A stretch of 64,000 bases of DNA from an uncultured Lachnospiraceae bacterium (GTDB taxonomy: Bacteria; Bacillota; Clostridia; Lachnospirales; Lachnospiraceae): the NCBI GenBank assembly GCA_947594855.1, contig CANQEL010000007.1:1-64000 (forward strand), in the 5' to 3' direction. A program made the translations under genes and the position numbers. Under the pieces are notes generated by a model. The model searched no databases, was not told the DNA's origin, and was given only the letters and a program-made list of their open reading frames with translations. Positions 62,882-64,000 of the stretch are shown one piece after another (position 1 is the first letter of the stretch; each line of letters starts with the position of its first letter).

Positions 62882-63976
62882 CTATACACCTTTTACATAA
62901 TAATTATTTGCCGTCTTTCGTATAATATGTTTTAATTCAAGATCCAAAACTATACGCATAACATTTTCAACCGACATTCCTGTTTCGGAAGCAATGCTGT
63001 CAATATGTTTTGGTTCAAGACCTAATTTAGCATACACTATTTTTTCATCTGTGACAAGACTATATTTATTTTCTGTTTTTTTTATACTTTTATTATTTTT
63101 ACATTTTATATCAAGCGCGCTAAGAATATCATCTGCGCTTTCCAACAGAAAAGCCCCGTTTTTTATAAGCATATTACAGCTTTTACTCTGACTGTCCGTT
63201 ACTCTTCCGGGAACGGCATATACATCTTTTCCCTGTTCCAATGCACAGTCTACCGTTATTAACGAACCGCTTTTTTCCCCTGCCTCTACAACTATTACAA
63301 TATCCGCAAGTCCCGATACAATTCTGTTTCTTTCCGGGAAAAATCCCTGCTTTGGCGCTGTATTAGGTTTATATTCAGAAATAACTGTTCCGCTTCTTTC
63401 AATCATTGTATACAGTTCTATATTACTTTGCGGATAACATATATCCACGCCGCAGCCGAGCACTGCCATTGTAATACCTCCTGCCTCCAGGCAGCCTTTC
63501 TGCGCTTCTGCATCTATTCCATATGCCATTCCGCTTATTACGCTTACTCCACACAATGCCAGTTCATAAGCAAGATTATGCGCAACTGTCCTTCCATAGT
63601 CAGAACATTTTCTGGAACCGACTATGGCTACTGCCGGATTTTTATCATTCATCGCAGCGCCTTTACAATATAATACATGAGGCGGATCCGGAATATTAAT
63701 AAGTCTTTCAGGATAATTTCTGCCTTTAAAATGTATTATGCTTATTCCTTTTCTTCTTATCATATTAACCTTATCTCTGATATTATATGTGTTTCTGTTC
63801 AATATATTATATATTTGTCTGTCACTAAGAAAGCCTGAATTTTTTAACATCTCTTCTGATGCAAGAAATAATTCATATGGCTTCTTATAAATTTCAAGCA
63901 GCTTATGCCTTGTCCTTCTTCCTATTCCTTCTATATTAACAAACCAGTACCACAGTTCGTCCTCTGTCAATTCCAT
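62882..63976 (-). CDS. dprA: DNA-processing protein DprA
   Basis: Loads RecA on incoming single-stranded DNA during transformation. 364 residues: N-terminal SAM/HhH-like part (ELWYWFVNIEGIGRRTRHKLLEIY), Rossmann domain with AIVGSRKCSDYGR, SGMAYGIDAEAQKGCLEAGG, GFFPERNRIVSGLA, and a C-terminal winged helix. AAAGGCGGTGATG precedes the ATG. It lies upstream of topA as in most Firmicutes. No other competence gene is in the window. Confidence 0.97.
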   Translation of the reverse strand: MELTEDELWYWFVNIEGIGRRTRHKLLEIYKKPYELFLASEEMLKNSGFLSDRQIYNILNRNTYNIRDKVNMIRRKGISIIHFKGRNYPERLINIPDPPHVLYCKGAAMNDKNPAVAIVGSRKCSDYGRTVAHNLAYELALCGVSVISGMAYGIDAEAQKGCLEAGGITMAVLGCGVDICYPQSNIELYTMIERSGTVISEYKPNTAPKQGFFPERNRIVSGLADIVIVVEAGEKSGSLITVDCALEQGKDVYAVPGRVTDSQSKSCNMLIKNGAFLLESADDILSALDIKCKNNKSIKKTENKYSLVTDEKIVYAKLGLEPKHIDSIASETGMSVENVMRIVLDLELKHIIRKTANNYYVKGV

Positions 63977-64000
63977 ATAACATCACCGCCTTTATGCCAC

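Overview
This is a low-GC, AT-rich chromosomal segment from a Gram-positive anaerobe, most likely a plant-fibre-degrading Lachnospiraceae (Butyrivibrio, Pseudobutyrivibrio, Roseburia or Lachnospira neighbourhood). The evidence is PolC-type polymerase, CodY, YqfC/YqfD, YlxM, KhpA and RnpM, strong AGGAGG ribosome binding sites, a DUF5688 protein, and secreted xylan enzymes carrying lysine-rich Ig-like (Big_2) modules. The genus is inference. Almost every gene is on the minus strand; only a zinc-ribbon membrane protein at the left edge and an AraC-regulator/chromate-transporter pair near 55 kb are on the plus strand. No gene-free stretch exceeds 300 bases. I saw no CRISPR array, prophage or insertion sequence.

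Layout from right to left, which is the direction of transcription. dprA-topA, codY and rpsB-tsf (64-57.9 kb) form the start of the conserved Firmicutes cluster. An EetA/EetB-like pair (NusG domain II protein and Gx transporter, 57.7-56.9 kb) follows. Next comes an inserted carbohydrate block (55.4-47.5 kb): a chromate-type transporter and AraC regulator, divergent from a beta-helix glycosidase and two tandem GH43 enzymes. The SRP/ribosome block ylxM-ffh-rpsP-khpA-rimM-trmD, rplS and lepB-rbgA runs from 47.4 to 41.6 kb. A DUF5688 protein, galE, a GH10 xylanase and an SGNH esterase (41.4-35.6 kb) then run directly into pyrH-frr-uppS-cdsA-dxr-rseP-ispG-polC. A MarR-CBS regulator and tRNA-Glu precede rimP-nusA-rnpM-ylxQ-infB-rbfA-nrnA-truB-ribF. 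After ribF come an acyltransferase, yqfC-yqfD-phoH-ybeY, a DUF3048 lipoprotein and a SpoVB-like flippase. A second GH10 xylanase and a four-gene ABC operon (two sugar-type permeases, a long HlyD-type adaptor and a MacB-like extracellular-domain protein) end the run, followed by an Rpn-type nuclease.

The core genes make the translation, RNA-processing, isoprenoid, phospholipid and replication machinery. The accessory genes form a xylan/arabinoxylan program: two GH10 xylanases, an esterase, two GH43 enzymes and a beta-helix glycosidase, with galE for sugar interconversion. Several regulatory elements are readable in the sequence: a CodY box in the codY promoter, a 14-bp palindrome in the MarR-CBS promoter, a terminator-type hairpin in the rimP-nusA leader, a dyad over the predicted start of ylxM-ffh transcription, and a 21-bp-spaced direct repeat between the AraC gene and the hemicellulase operon.
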